A stretch of DNA of 14,605 bases from Actinomycetota bacterium (GTDB lineage Bacteria > Actinomycetota > UBA4738): positions 24,167 to 38,771 of the forward strand of contig VAYJ01000054.1 of the NCBI GenBank assembly GCA_005888465.1, in the 5' to 3' direction. A model generated the notes under the pieces. The model saw only the letters and a list, made by a program, of their open reading frames with translations. It did not search any database and was not told the origin of the DNA. Numbering within the stretch: the stretch's first letter is position 1; every line of letters begins with the position of its first letter. This document shows positions 1 to 7,195 of the stretch, piece after piece. The translations under genes were made by a program, and so were the position numbers.

Positions 1-274
1 GGCGCAGGTTTCCGCGCACTACGCGGGCCGCGTCCAGTTCCTCGGCGTCGACATCGAGGACCAGCTCACGCTCGCGCGAGCGTTCATCGCGAAGTACGGG
101 TGGACCTATCCGAGCGTCTTCGATCCGACGGGATCGATCCGGGACGACCTCGGCCTGCTCGGACAGCCGGTCACGATCCTGTACGACGCGACGGGAACGA
201 AGGTCTTCAGCTGGAGCGGCGCGACGTCGCCCGGTCAGCTCGCCGCGGAGATCGCGAAGATCGTCCCGGCCTGA
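1..274 (+). CDS. TlpA/ResA-like thioredoxin-fold protein (C-terminal part)
   Basis: This is the last 90 codons of a gene that begins before the window; the frame starts at base 2 and ends with TGA at 272-274. The visible part matches the second half of a TlpA/ResA/AhpC-type thioredoxin fold: a strand FLGVDIED, a helix, YGWTYPSVFDPTGSI, then GQPVTILYDATG, where the Pro of GQPVT is the expected cis-proline, and a final strand and helix. Proteins of this family act outside the membrane in disulfide reduction or cytochrome c maturation, or as peroxiredoxins. The CxxC active site would lie upstream of the window, so catalytic competence and membrane anchoring cannot be judged. The stop codon abuts the stop of the convergent DivIVA-like gene inside a TGATCA palindrome. 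Confidence 0.75.
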   Translation, partial: AQVSAHYAGRVQFLGVDIEDQLTLARAFIAKYGWTYPSVFDPTGSIRDDLGLLGQPVTILYDATGTKVFSWSGATSPGQLAAEIAKIVPA

Positions 275-1126
275 TCAGTCCTCGGCGTGGCCGTTGTCGT
301 CCGGCCCACGCAGGACCGCCGCCTCGGTGAGACGATCGAGTTGCCCGGTCTCCGACGCGGGCTCCTGGCCCCACGGATCGTGCTGCCCAGGCTCCGAAGG
401 CTCCTCGGGCTGCTGGTCTCCCCAGAGCGACGACGATCGGCTCTCGGGCGGCGGGCCGATCTCATACGCGGGATAGTCGGCGAGGTCCATCGACTCGGCT
501 CCGACCTCGGGCTCGGGCTCGTCCCGCGGCGCGGGGTCCTTCCGGGCCGGGGACGGCAGGAGCGGCATCGTGGAGACCGCGGCAAACTTCGTCATCCCCT
601 CGCTCACGCTCACCATGGCGTCGACGGCAGGCGTGAGCGCGCTCTGCACGCGGGCGGGGACCTCCTCGATCCGGCGGCGCGCGTCGTCGATGCAGGACTG
701 AACGTGCGCCATCAGGGGCTCGACGTCGTCCCGCCAGGCGGCGAAGCGCACCACTTCGTCCTGGACGTCCCGCCACAGCCGGTCGGCCTCCACGATCTGG
801 TCACGGGTGGCCGTCCACGCCTGGATGATCTGACTGGCGGAGGCCTCGGCGGCGTTCACGACCTTCGCGAGCTCCTGGGGAACGAGCTCGCTCGGCCTGG
901 TCTTCGCCGGCGTGGGGGCCGGAGCCGGGGCCGCGGAGACGGGTTCGGGCGCGGGGTGCTGCAGCGATACGAGACGGGACTCGAGGTCGGCGGCCTTCGA
1001 CTCGGCAGCCTGCACGCGCCGCTCGGCTACCTTGAGCATGGTGTCGCGCTCCTGGAGCATCCGCTCGACCGCATTGGGGTCGTAGCCGAACAGGGACTTG
1101 TTCATCTTGGGACCGTGCTCACCCAC
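275..1126 (-). CDS. DivIVA-like coiled-coil protein
   Basis: This is a 283-residue soluble protein. Near the N-terminus, LFGYDPNAVERML (about residues 12-24) resembles the YDxxxVDxFL motif that opens DivIVA-type domains. A heptad-rich coiled coil follows to about residue 56, then a Pro/Ala linker (57-80), a second helical segment (about 81-175) rich in A, R, E and D, and an acidic, Pro/Glu-rich and probably disordered tail. Actinobacterial DivIVA relatives mark poles or septa or organise cell-wall synthesis, but this one is divergent, so the exact role is unknown. The GTG start at 1126 is chosen because AAGGAGG (1132-1138) sits 5 bases upstream; an internal ATG at 1105 is the alternative. The gene is convergent with the TlpA-like gene, with adjoining stops. 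Confidence 0.7.
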   Translation of the reverse strand: MGEHGPKMNKSLFGYDPNAVERMLQERDTMLKVAERRVQAAESKAADLESRLVSLQHPAPEPVSAAPAPAPTPAKTRPSELVPQELAKVVNAAEASASQIIQAWTATRDQIVEADRLWRDVQDEVVRFAAWRDDVEPLMAHVQSCIDDARRRIEEVPARVQSALTPAVDAMVSVSEGMTKFAAVSTMPLLPSPARKDPAPRDEPEPEVGAESMDLADYPAYEIGPPPESRSSSLWGDQQPEEPSEPGQHDPWGQEPASETGQLDRLTEAAVLRGPDDNGHAED

Positions 1127-1131
1127 CGACG

Positions 1132-1138
1132 CCTCCTT
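1132..1138 (-). promoter_or_regulatory. Shine-Dalgarno site of the DivIVA-like gene
   Basis: On the minus strand AAGGAGG lies 5 bases before the GTG at 1126 and decides that start over the downstream in-frame ATG. A 6-bp hairpin (GCAGCC/GGCTGC, 1144-1158) lies just upstream in the predicted leader, and a TATCCC hexamer at 1163-1168 could be its -10 box. Confidence 0.7.
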
Positions 1139-1235
1139 CGGCCGCAGCCCTCGGCTGCTCTAGGGATATCGGCGGCGGCCGGAAGCCGGTTGAACGATCC
1201 CGGGCCAGATCGGGGCTACCCTACGAGCGTCCTTC

Positions 1236-1263
1236 AGCCCGGCGGCCGGGCCGCCGATGGGCT
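1236..1263 (+). promoter_or_regulatory. Strong hairpin in the leader of the HTH/S26-like gene
   Basis: The inner arms are CGGCGGCC (1240-1247) and GGCCGCCG (1249-1256), a perfect inverted repeat around one base. They can be extended by AGCCC (1236-1240) pairing with GGGCT (1259-1263) across a 3-base bulge. The hairpin ends 18 bases before the GTG at 1282 and just before the ribosome-binding site AAGGAAAGG (1266-1274). There is no T run, so it is not a classical terminator. A TACCCT hexamer at 1217-1222 could be a -10 box placing the hairpin in the 5' leader. It may be only a product of high GC. The rest of the 1127-1281 gap shows no gene. Confidence 0.35.
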
Positions 1264-1281
1264 CTAAGGAAAGGTGGGCCC

Positions 1282-2109
1282 GTGAGCTCGAGTCGAACCG
1301 ACGTGCTGGATCCGCCGGCGGCGGAGGAGTTCCCGCGGTGGCTGACGCTTCGTGAGGCGTCCTTCCTCACGGGCCTGGACGAGGCATCCCTGAGGGTGCT
1401 CGTCGCGTCGGGGCGCGTCGGCTGCGACCGGTCGCTCAGCCGCAAGCTGGGCGATGGGTATCTGCTGCTCCCCAGCAAGGACCTGCGCGAGGCGGGGCTG
1501 CTGCCGGCCGACCCGGAGACGAGCCACGAGGAGGCCGCGCCGGAGCTGGTCGTCGCCGTCGAGGAGACGATCGCAGAGGAATCGCCCGTCTACCCCGTCG
1601 TCGAGCGGCAGCGGACGTGGCCGCGGGCCGTCCGTCGAGGAACGTTCGGCGGGCTCGTCACGATCCTCGTGATCGCGTCGTTCCTGCCGCTCCTGCACGG
1701 GTCCCAGACGTTCGCGGTGAACTCGGGCCAGATGGCTCCGGCCATCCGCGCGGGCGACCTCGTGCTGGATCGTGCGATCCCGGCCGCCGACGTCCGGGTC
1801 GGCGACGCGGTCACGCTCCTCGATCATGCGACGGGCACCGCGCGGACCACGAGGGTGCGAACGATCGAGCGGGTGGGTACGTACCTCCGGCTCGAGGTCC
1901 GTGCCGACCGCGAGGCGAATGTGCAATCGGTGGCCGTGCCGTTCGCTAGCTCGATCGACCAGGTCGACGGCCGCATCATGGGGATCGGCGGGCCCCTCTC
2001 GCGAGTGCCGGGTCACCTCGAGCGACACGCGTCGCTCGTCCTCCCCGGGCTCGCGCTCCTGATCGCCCTCGTGACGTGGGCGATCGCTCGCCGCCGCCGA
2101 GCTGCCTGA
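1282..2109 (+). CDS. Membrane protein with N-terminal HTH-like domain and degenerate S26B signal-peptidase domain
   Basis: This 275-residue protein starts at GTG 1282, 7 bases after AAGGAAAGG. Residues 19-73 (WLTLREASFLTGLDEASLRVL and following) resemble an excisionase/MerR-type helix-turn-helix. A linker with basic residues leads to a membrane segment at about 122-139. The next part follows the SipW/archaeal-type signal peptidase pattern: SGxM-P at 148-153, AGDLV at 157-161, VGDAVTL at 173-179, a short gap to TTRV at 189-192, then the FASSIDQVDGRIMGIGG segment. A second membrane helix (252-268) ends in ARRRRAA. Catalytic SGSM reads SGQM (Gln150 replaces Ser) and the usual THR reads TTR (Thr190 replaces His), so peptidase activity looks lost. 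Basic residues flanking both helices suggest that the HTH-like part is cytoplasmic. It could be a membrane-tethered regulator. The gene lies 42 bases before the LPSTG protein gene. Confidence 0.7.
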   Translation: MSSSRTDVLDPPAAEEFPRWLTLREASFLTGLDEASLRVLVASGRVGCDRSLSRKLGDGYLLLPSKDLREAGLLPADPETSHEEAAPELVVAVEETIAEESPVYPVVERQRTWPRAVRRGTFGGLVTILVIASFLPLLHGSQTFAVNSGQMAPAIRAGDLVLDRAIPAADVRVGDAVTLLDHATGTARTTRVRTIERVGTYLRLEVRADREANVQSVAVPFASSIDQVDGRIMGIGGPLSRVPGHLERHASLVLPGLALLIALVTWAIARRRRAA

Positions 2110-2139
2110 GCTTCTCGCTCGCAACCGCCGGGCGCCTGT

Positions 2140-2145
2140 TAGCGT
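2140..2145 (+). promoter_or_regulatory. Putative -10 box of the SpoIID/LytB gene
   Basis: TAGCGT ends 6 bases before the ATG at 2152. Transcription would begin at or next to the start codon, and no Shine-Dalgarno sequence is present, so a leaderless message is likely. No good -35 box is visible, and readthrough from the upstream gene is also possible. Confidence 0.4.
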
Positions 2146-2151
2146 GAATCC

Positions 2152-3882
2152 ATGCGTGCCCGCTCCATCGCGGTCGTGCTCGCGTTGCTCGCGATCTTCG
2201 CCCTGCCCTCGCCCCGCCCGATCGGCCCGCTCGCCACGACGGCCGCCGCCGCGAGCTCGCTGCCCCGGATCACCTTCGTGGCGGCGCCCGGCGGAAGCAT
2301 CCTGATCCACGGGGTCTACCCCAAGGTCTTCACGCACTGCGTGCGACCCGTCCAGCCCGTCCTGCACGCTCGGTTCACGGGGACGATCGAGGTCGGTCGG
2401 GACGCCCAAGGCATGCTGTTCGTGATCGGCGTGGTCTCCCTCGAGGACTACCTGAAGGGGATCGCGGAGGTGCCGCGCCTGTGGCCGATGGAGGCGCTCA
2501 AGGCGCAGGTGGTCGCCGCCCGGACCTATGCGCTTTCGCACATGGCGTACCCAGATCCGACGGGGGCCGAGCTCGGCTACCAGCTCTGCTCCACCGACGC
2601 GTGCCAGGTCTATCGGGGGCTTGGCATCGCCGAGGGGCCCTACGGCGGCCGCTGGCGCAAGGCGGTCGACGCGACGCGGGACCAGGTGCTCCTCTACGGC
2701 GGCCGGCCCGCCGACACGCTGTACTTCTCGACGTCCAAGGGCGTGACGCTCGGGAACGACCAGGTGTTCGGTTCGGCGCCGCTCCCGTACCTTCGCCCCA
2801 TCGTCGAGCGCGACGACGGCGCCTCGCCCGTCTCGCACTGGCGCACCACGATCACGCTCGCCGACGTGACGACCTTCCTTCGCAAAGCCGGGGACTGGTC
2901 GGGTGGCACGATCGCCTCGGCGACGCTGTCGGGGTCGAACGTGACCCTGTCCGGAGGCGGGACGTCCACGACGATCGCGGCCTCGTCGTTCCGCAGCGAC
3001 GTGAACGCCTGGGCGCACTGCCTGCACCCCGATCGCTATCCCACGGTGAACGCGGTGAACGGCACGACACTCCCCCAGACCGTCCCCTCGGTGTGGTTCT
3101 CGCTCGTGACGTCGGGAGGCTCGGTCGTTCTCACGGGGCGGGGGTGGGGCCACGGCGTCGGCATGGTGCAATGGGGGGCCGAGGGCAAGGCCGCCCGTGG
3201 ACTCTCCTACAAGACGATCCTCGCCGACTACTACGGGGGCCTCCGGCCGCAGGTCTACACCGAGCCGGCGACGATCCGTGTGGGCATCGCGGTCGGGCTG
3301 AAGCGGGTCATCGTGAGCCCGGACGGCCCCGTCACCGTCTCGGATGCGACCGCGCCCGGCCCCGGGCCCTGGGTCCTCACGGGCCAGCCCGCCTTGCAGC
3401 TCGCGGCCTCCGGCCCGCCGCCGACCTACATCCAGCCCGGCTCCCTGAGCGCGCCCACGACCGGGCGCTCGGGCCGGACGATCTCCGCGACGCTCTCGCT
3501 TCCCCAGCTCTCGGTCGCCTCGCTCGTGCTCTCGGCGGGCGGTGTCGACACGCGGGTGACCAGGCCGGCGACGGAGCTCGCCGGGACGGTGACGCTCACG
3601 GGGACCGTTCCGGAGATCACGACCGGAACCTATGCCGTCCAGGCCGAGGTGAGCGACGGGATCGACATCGTGCGAACCCCTGCCCGCTCGATCCACATCG
3701 ATGGCCTTGCCCCCACCGCCTCCCCCGGCGCCTCGCCGGGCGGCGCCGCCCTGCCTTCGACTGGCCATCCCGCGAGCCCGGCCGTGATCATCTTCCTGCT
3801 CGGCCTCATCGCCGTTCCGGTTGCCGCCGTGGGTGTCCTCGCCCTCCTCCGGCGCCGGCGCGGGCGCGTGGCGGGGCCCTGA
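2152..3882 (+). CDS. Secreted SpoIID/LytB-domain protein with LPSTG sorting signal
   Basis: This is a 576-residue protein. Residues 1-36 form a signal peptide (MRAR, a hydrophobic core, then an Ala-rich cleavage zone). The SpoIID/LytB domain covers about 75-370: VVSLEDYLKGIAEVPRLWP with the conserved Glu106 (catalytic in SpoIID lytic transglycosylases), then EALKAQVVAARTYAL, the STSKGVTLGNDQVFG segment, and the C-terminal GRGWGHGVGMVQWGAEG motif. Four Cys (63, and three in LCSTDAC and AHCLH) could form disulfides. A Pro/Thr-rich, probably Ig-like region follows. The end is a complete cell-wall sorting signal: LPSTG at 534-538, a hydrophobic helix at about 543-566 and RRRRGR. The protein is therefore predicted to be exported and sortase-anchored, perhaps cleaving glycan strands or acting in amidase activation. 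No sortase gene is in the window. The ATG at 2152 has no Shine-Dalgarno site. Confidence 0.85.
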   Translation: MRARSIAVVLALLAIFALPSPRPIGPLATTAAAASSLPRITFVAAPGGSILIHGVYPKVFTHCVRPVQPVLHARFTGTIEVGRDAQGMLFVIGVVSLEDYLKGIAEVPRLWPMEALKAQVVAARTYALSHMAYPDPTGAELGYQLCSTDACQVYRGLGIAEGPYGGRWRKAVDATRDQVLLYGGRPADTLYFSTSKGVTLGNDQVFGSAPLPYLRPIVERDDGASPVSHWRTTITLADVTTFLRKAGDWSGGTIASATLSGSNVTLSGGGTSTTIAASSFRSDVNAWAHCLHPDRYPTVNAVNGTTLPQTVPSVWFSLVTSGGSVVLTGRGWGHGVGMVQWGAEGKAARGLSYKTILADYYGGLRPQVYTEPATIRVGIAVGLKRVIVSPDGPVTVSDATAPGPGPWVLTGQPALQLAASGPPPTYIQPGSLSAPTTGRSGRTISATLSLPQLSVASLVLSAGGVDTRVTRPATELAGTVTLTGTVPEITTGTYAVQAEVSDGIDIVRTPARSIHIDGLAPTASPGASPGGAALPSTGHPASPAVIIFLLGLIAVPVAAVGVLALLRRRRGRVAGP

Positions 3883-3890
3883 TCGGCTGC

Positions 3891-3896
3891 TACCAT
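3891..3896 (+). promoter_or_regulatory. Putative -10 box of rpmB
   Basis: TACCAT lies 9 bases before the ATG of rpmB at 3906, in the 23-base gap after the LPSTG protein gene. There is no Shine-Dalgarno site, so a leaderless or very short leader is likely. No -35 consensus is visible in the GC-rich end of the upstream gene. Confidence 0.45.
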
Positions 3897-3905
3897 GCCC
3901 TGGCC

Positions 3906-4099
3906 ATGGCTGCGGTCTGCGACGTCTGCGGGAAGACACCCATGTTCGGCATGCAGGTGTCGCATTCGCATCGCCGGTCGCCTCGGCGCTGGGACCCGAA
4001 CATCCAGAAGGTGCGCGCGATCGTGAACGGCGTCCCCAAGCGCCTGTCGGTGTGCACCAAGTGCCTGAAGGCCGGGCGCGTCACCCGCCGGACGATCGC

Positions 4100-4103
<4 letters not shown>
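3906..4103 (+). CDS. rpmB: Large-subunit ribosomal protein L28 (bL28)
   Basis: This 65-residue protein of the 50S ribosomal subunit carries the bL28 pattern: VCDVCGKTPMFGMQVSHSHRRSPRRWDPN, then a strand VRAIVNGVPKRLSVCTKCLKAGRV. Both Cys pairs are present (Cys5/Cys8 and Cys50/Cys53), so this is the zinc-binding (C+) form that many bacteria exchange for a zinc-free paralogue under zinc shortage. I see no Zur-type operator here. Length is normal for the family. The ATG at 3906 follows a -10-like TACCAT. The stop TAG (4101-4103) overlaps the stop of convergent thiD by 2 bases, within CTAG. Confidence 0.95.
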
Positions 4104-4895
<792 letters not shown>

Positions 4896-4912
<17 letters not shown>

Positions 4913-5933
4913 AGTGGTCCCACCCCGTCGTGGCGAGGGGACGCTCCGCTCCGTCCGGCTCGATCGCCACCATGCCCTCGCCCGCTCGGAGCTCGCCGAT
5001 GTCCGTGAGCGGCGTGCCGAAGCGCTCCGCGAGGAGCACGCGTGCCGGCTCGAACGCGTCCCCCGGCAACGCCACCAGGAGCTCGTAGTCCTCTCCCCCG
5101 CCGAGGGCAAGCTCCAGCGGGTCGGCGCCGAGGAGCCCCCGCAGCTCGTCGAGCCCGGGCGTGACGGGGACCGACGCCAGACGAACGGCGGCGGCGGCGG
5201 CGCTCGCCCGGCACAGGCGCGCGAGGTCGAGCGTGAGGCCGTCGGACACGTCGATCATCGCGGTCGCGCCAGCTTGGGCGAGGGTTTGCCCCTCGCCGAC
5301 GCGGGCGAGTGGTCGAACGTGCGACGCGATGAGCGCCCGCGCGCGCTCCGCGGCGGCCGCGCCCCGGATGCGGCGCGGATCGACCCGCAGGAGGCGAAGC
5401 CCCGCCGCCGAGCCGCCGAGAGTGCCCGTGACCGCCAGGCGATCGCCCGGCCTGGCCCCCGCGCGCGTCACCGCTCCTCCCACCGCGACCTCGCCGGTGA
5501 CGGCGACCGAGAGCACGACGACAGGCGCCCGGCTCGTATCGCCCCCGACCACGGACATCCCGTATTCGGCCGCCGCCTCGCGCAGGCCGCCGTACAGCTC
5601 GACGACCCACCCGGCATCCACATCCGCCGTGAGGGCGAGCGAGACCACCGCGAACCGAGGGCTCCCGCCCATCGCGGCCACGTCGCTCACGTTCACCGAG
5701 ATGGCCTTGAACCCGAGGTCCCGCGGCGCCATCGCGTCTCGATCGAAGTGCACGCCCTCGACGAGCATGTCCGCCGTCAGCACGCCGGTGTGGCGACCCA
5801 GATCCACGAGCGCGGCATCGTCACCTGGCCCGAGCACCACACCGGGCGCGGGGCCGCCGAGGATCGTTCGCATGACGCCCACGATCTCGTCCTCCGTGAA
5901 CGCCGATTTCGCCTCCCGGCGCACCCTCGCCAT
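4896..5933 (-). CDS. thiL: Thiamine-monophosphate kinase
   Basis: ThiL converts thiamine monophosphate to thiamine diphosphate with ATP, the last step of the pathway. The 345-residue protein has the normal length and the PurM/ThiL fold motifs: GPGDDA (35-40), VLTADMLVEGVHF (51-63), NVSDVAAMGG (81-90), GGDTSRAP (130-137), IDVSDGL (227-233) and GGGEDYELL (278-286). The acidic residues of these motifs bind Mg and ATP. The ATG at 5933 has no Shine-Dalgarno site but TAGGCT lies 6 bases upstream, so the transcript may be leaderless. It is first gene of a two-gene operon with thiD, which begins inside its last codons, and it is divergent from the dodecin-like gene 46 bases away. Confidence 0.95.
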
Positions 5934-5945
5934 AATGCGAGCCTA
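5931..5945. promoter_or_regulatory. Divergent thiL / dodecin promoter region
   Basis: On the plus strand CATAAT (5931-5936) is a plausible -10 box for the dodecin-like gene, and it overlaps the start codon of thiL. On the minus strand TAGGCT (5940-5945) lies 6 bases before the thiL ATG. Transcription starts predicted from the two boxes would fall within about 15 bases of each other, so the two promoters should compete. The -35 regions are weak on both sides (TTCGCC at 5908-5913 on the plus strand). Confidence 0.4.
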
Positions 5946-5964
5946 CCGAACGACGGATCGACCG

Positions 5965-5971
5965 AAGGAGG
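5965..5971 (+). promoter_or_regulatory. Shine-Dalgarno site of the dodecin-like gene
   Basis: AAGGAGG lies 8 bases before the GTG at 5980 and decides that start over the second GTG at 5986. The surrounding bases CGAAGGAGGCG are identical to those at the DivIVA-like gene. Confidence 0.75.
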
Positions 5972-5979
5972 CGAGCGCG

Positions 5980-6189
5980 GTGCCGGTGATCAATACCATC
6001 GAGCTGGAGGGCGTCTCCGCGACCTCGTGGGGCGACGCCGCCCGCGAGGCGTTGCGCGAGGCCGCCAAGACGATCCGCGGGATCAACCGCTTGGAGGTCG
6101 TGTCCACCGGCACGACGGTGAAGGACGGCGCCATCACCGAATACCGCACCCACGTGCGGCTCTACTTCACGGTCGAGACCGACCGGTAG
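5980..6189 (+). CDS. Dodecin-family protein (calcium-dodecin-like)
   Basis: This is a 69-residue protein with the dodecin pattern: a strand VINTIELEGVS, the helix SWGDAAREALREAAKTIRGI, a strand LEVVSTGTTV and a last strand EYRTHVRLYFTVE. Dodecins assemble as hollow 12-mers; classical ones bind pairs of flavins between Trp and Gln side chains. Here the WFEV position reads NRLEV, so the aromatic residue is lost, and the EYQV position reads EYRT, so the Gln is lost. Flavin binding is therefore unlikely. This resembles the mycobacterial SecE2/Rv0379 branch, reported as a calcium-binding dodecin; that comparison is from memory. The start is GTG 5980, supported by AAGGAGG. The 3' end overlaps the convergent EamA gene by 23 bases. 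Confidence 0.85.
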   Translation: MPVINTIELEGVSATSWGDAAREALREAAKTIRGINRLEVVSTGTTVKDGAITEYRTHVRLYFTVETDR

Positions 6190-7114
6190 ACACGTCGGGG
6201 TCGGGCGCGCGAGCGCCGGGGACGAGCACGATCAGCGCCACGGCGCTCACAATCAGTGCCGCCGCGAGGAGCGTTCGCCACGTGACCGACTCGCCAAGGA
6301 CCGACCACCCCAGGAAGACCGCCACGACCGGGTTCACGTACGCGTACGTCGAGACGAGCGACGTCCGCGCGTGTCCGAGAAGCCACGAGTACGACGCGAA
6401 CCCCACCCACGATCCGATGACGATCAGGTAGAGCCACCCGGCGAGCGACGCACCCGACACCGAGGCCAGCCGGAAGCCGGAGAATTCGCCTACCACGACG
6501 CCCGCCACCATCAGCACCGCCCCACCCGTGATCATCTCCATGCTCGTCGTGACGAGCGGGCGCCGCGGCAGGGCCAGGCTCCGCGACAGCACCGAACCCG
6601 TCGCCCAGCAGAGGGCGGCGCCGACGAGCACGGCGATCCCGGTCGGATCGAGCGAGCGGCCGCCGCTCCCCGACCGCAGGAGCAGCGCCACCCCGCAGAA
6701 CCCGATGGTGAGGCCAGCCATGGTCCGCGGTCTGATCCGCTCCTCGCCGCGAAGCGCGGCGATCACGGCCATCCAGATGGGCACGCTCGCGATGATGAGC
6801 GAGGCCACACCGGTCGGGACCCGCTGCTCCGCCCACGACACCCCGCCGTTCCCGCACGCGAGCAGGAGCGTGCCGACGAGCCCCGTCGCCCGCCACTGCG
6901 CCCATCCGAGCCGGTCGGCGGCCGTCTCGCCGCGACGGACCGACCAGGCGAACAGGAGCCCCCCGGCGATGAGGAACCGCGTGCCGGCCATCAGGAACGG
7001 TGGGATCGTCTGCACGGCCTCGCGGATGCCCAGGTAGGTGGAGCCCCACACCAGGTAAACAGCGCCAAGCGCCGCCCAGACCTGCTTCGTCGTCGCCGTG
7101 CGTTCCGTGGCCAC
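6167..7114 (-). CDS. EamA-family (drug/metabolite) transporter
   Basis: This 315-residue integral membrane protein has two EamA repeats, about ten hydrophobic helices in all. The N-terminal repeat has YLVWGSTYLGIREAV, IPPFLMAGTRFLIAGG and QRVPTGVASLIIASVPIW. The second has LCWATGSVLSRSLALP, YLIVIGSWVGFASYSWLL, STYAYVNPVVAVFLGW and LGESVTWRTLLAAALIV. This is the typical pattern of YedA/RhaT-like exporters in the DMT superfamily; the substrate cannot be read from sequence. The start is set at GTG 7114, with GGGCGGGGGA a few bases upstream; an in-frame GTG 12 bases further out is possible. It is divergent from pckA and its last 23 bases overlap the dodecin gene. Confidence 0.9.
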   Translation of the reverse strand: MATERTATTKQVWAALGAVYLVWGSTYLGIREAVQTIPPFLMAGTRFLIAGGLLFAWSVRRGETAADRLGWAQWRATGLVGTLLLACGNGGVSWAEQRVPTGVASLIIASVPIWMAVIAALRGEERIRPRTMAGLTIGFCGVALLLRSGSGGRSLDPTGIAVLVGAALCWATGSVLSRSLALPRRPLVTTSMEMITGGAVLMVAGVVVGEFSGFRLASVSGASLAGWLYLIVIGSWVGFASYSWLLGHARTSLVSTYAYVNPVVAVFLGWSVLGESVTWRTLLAAALIVSAVALIVLVPGARAPDPDVSTGRSRP

Positions 7115-7180
7115 CGATCCCCCGCCCACGAGAGCACCAACACGCGCCCGCCGTGAAATCCTCCCAGCATGTCGGGCCGC

Positions 7181-7186
7181 TAGAAT
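7181..7186 (+). promoter_or_regulatory. Putative -10 box of pckA
   Basis: TAGAAT, close to the consensus TATAAT, ends 9 bases before the ATG at 7196. No Shine-Dalgarno sequence follows, which suggests a leaderless or near-leaderless mRNA. No convincing -35 box is visible in 7155-7166. Confidence 0.5.
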
Positions 7187-7195
7187 CGGTGACCC

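Noticed and set aside
1236..1263. Rho-independent terminator
   Set aside because: The stem is strong but has no following T run and stands directly before a ribosome-binding site, not after a gene.
1264..3939. An 891-codon open frame on the minus strand opposite the HTH/S26 and SpoIID genes
   Set aside because: It is rich in Arg, Gly, Pro and His with no domain pattern, and it lies antisense to two convincing genes. Long spurious frames are expected when third positions are nearly all G or C.
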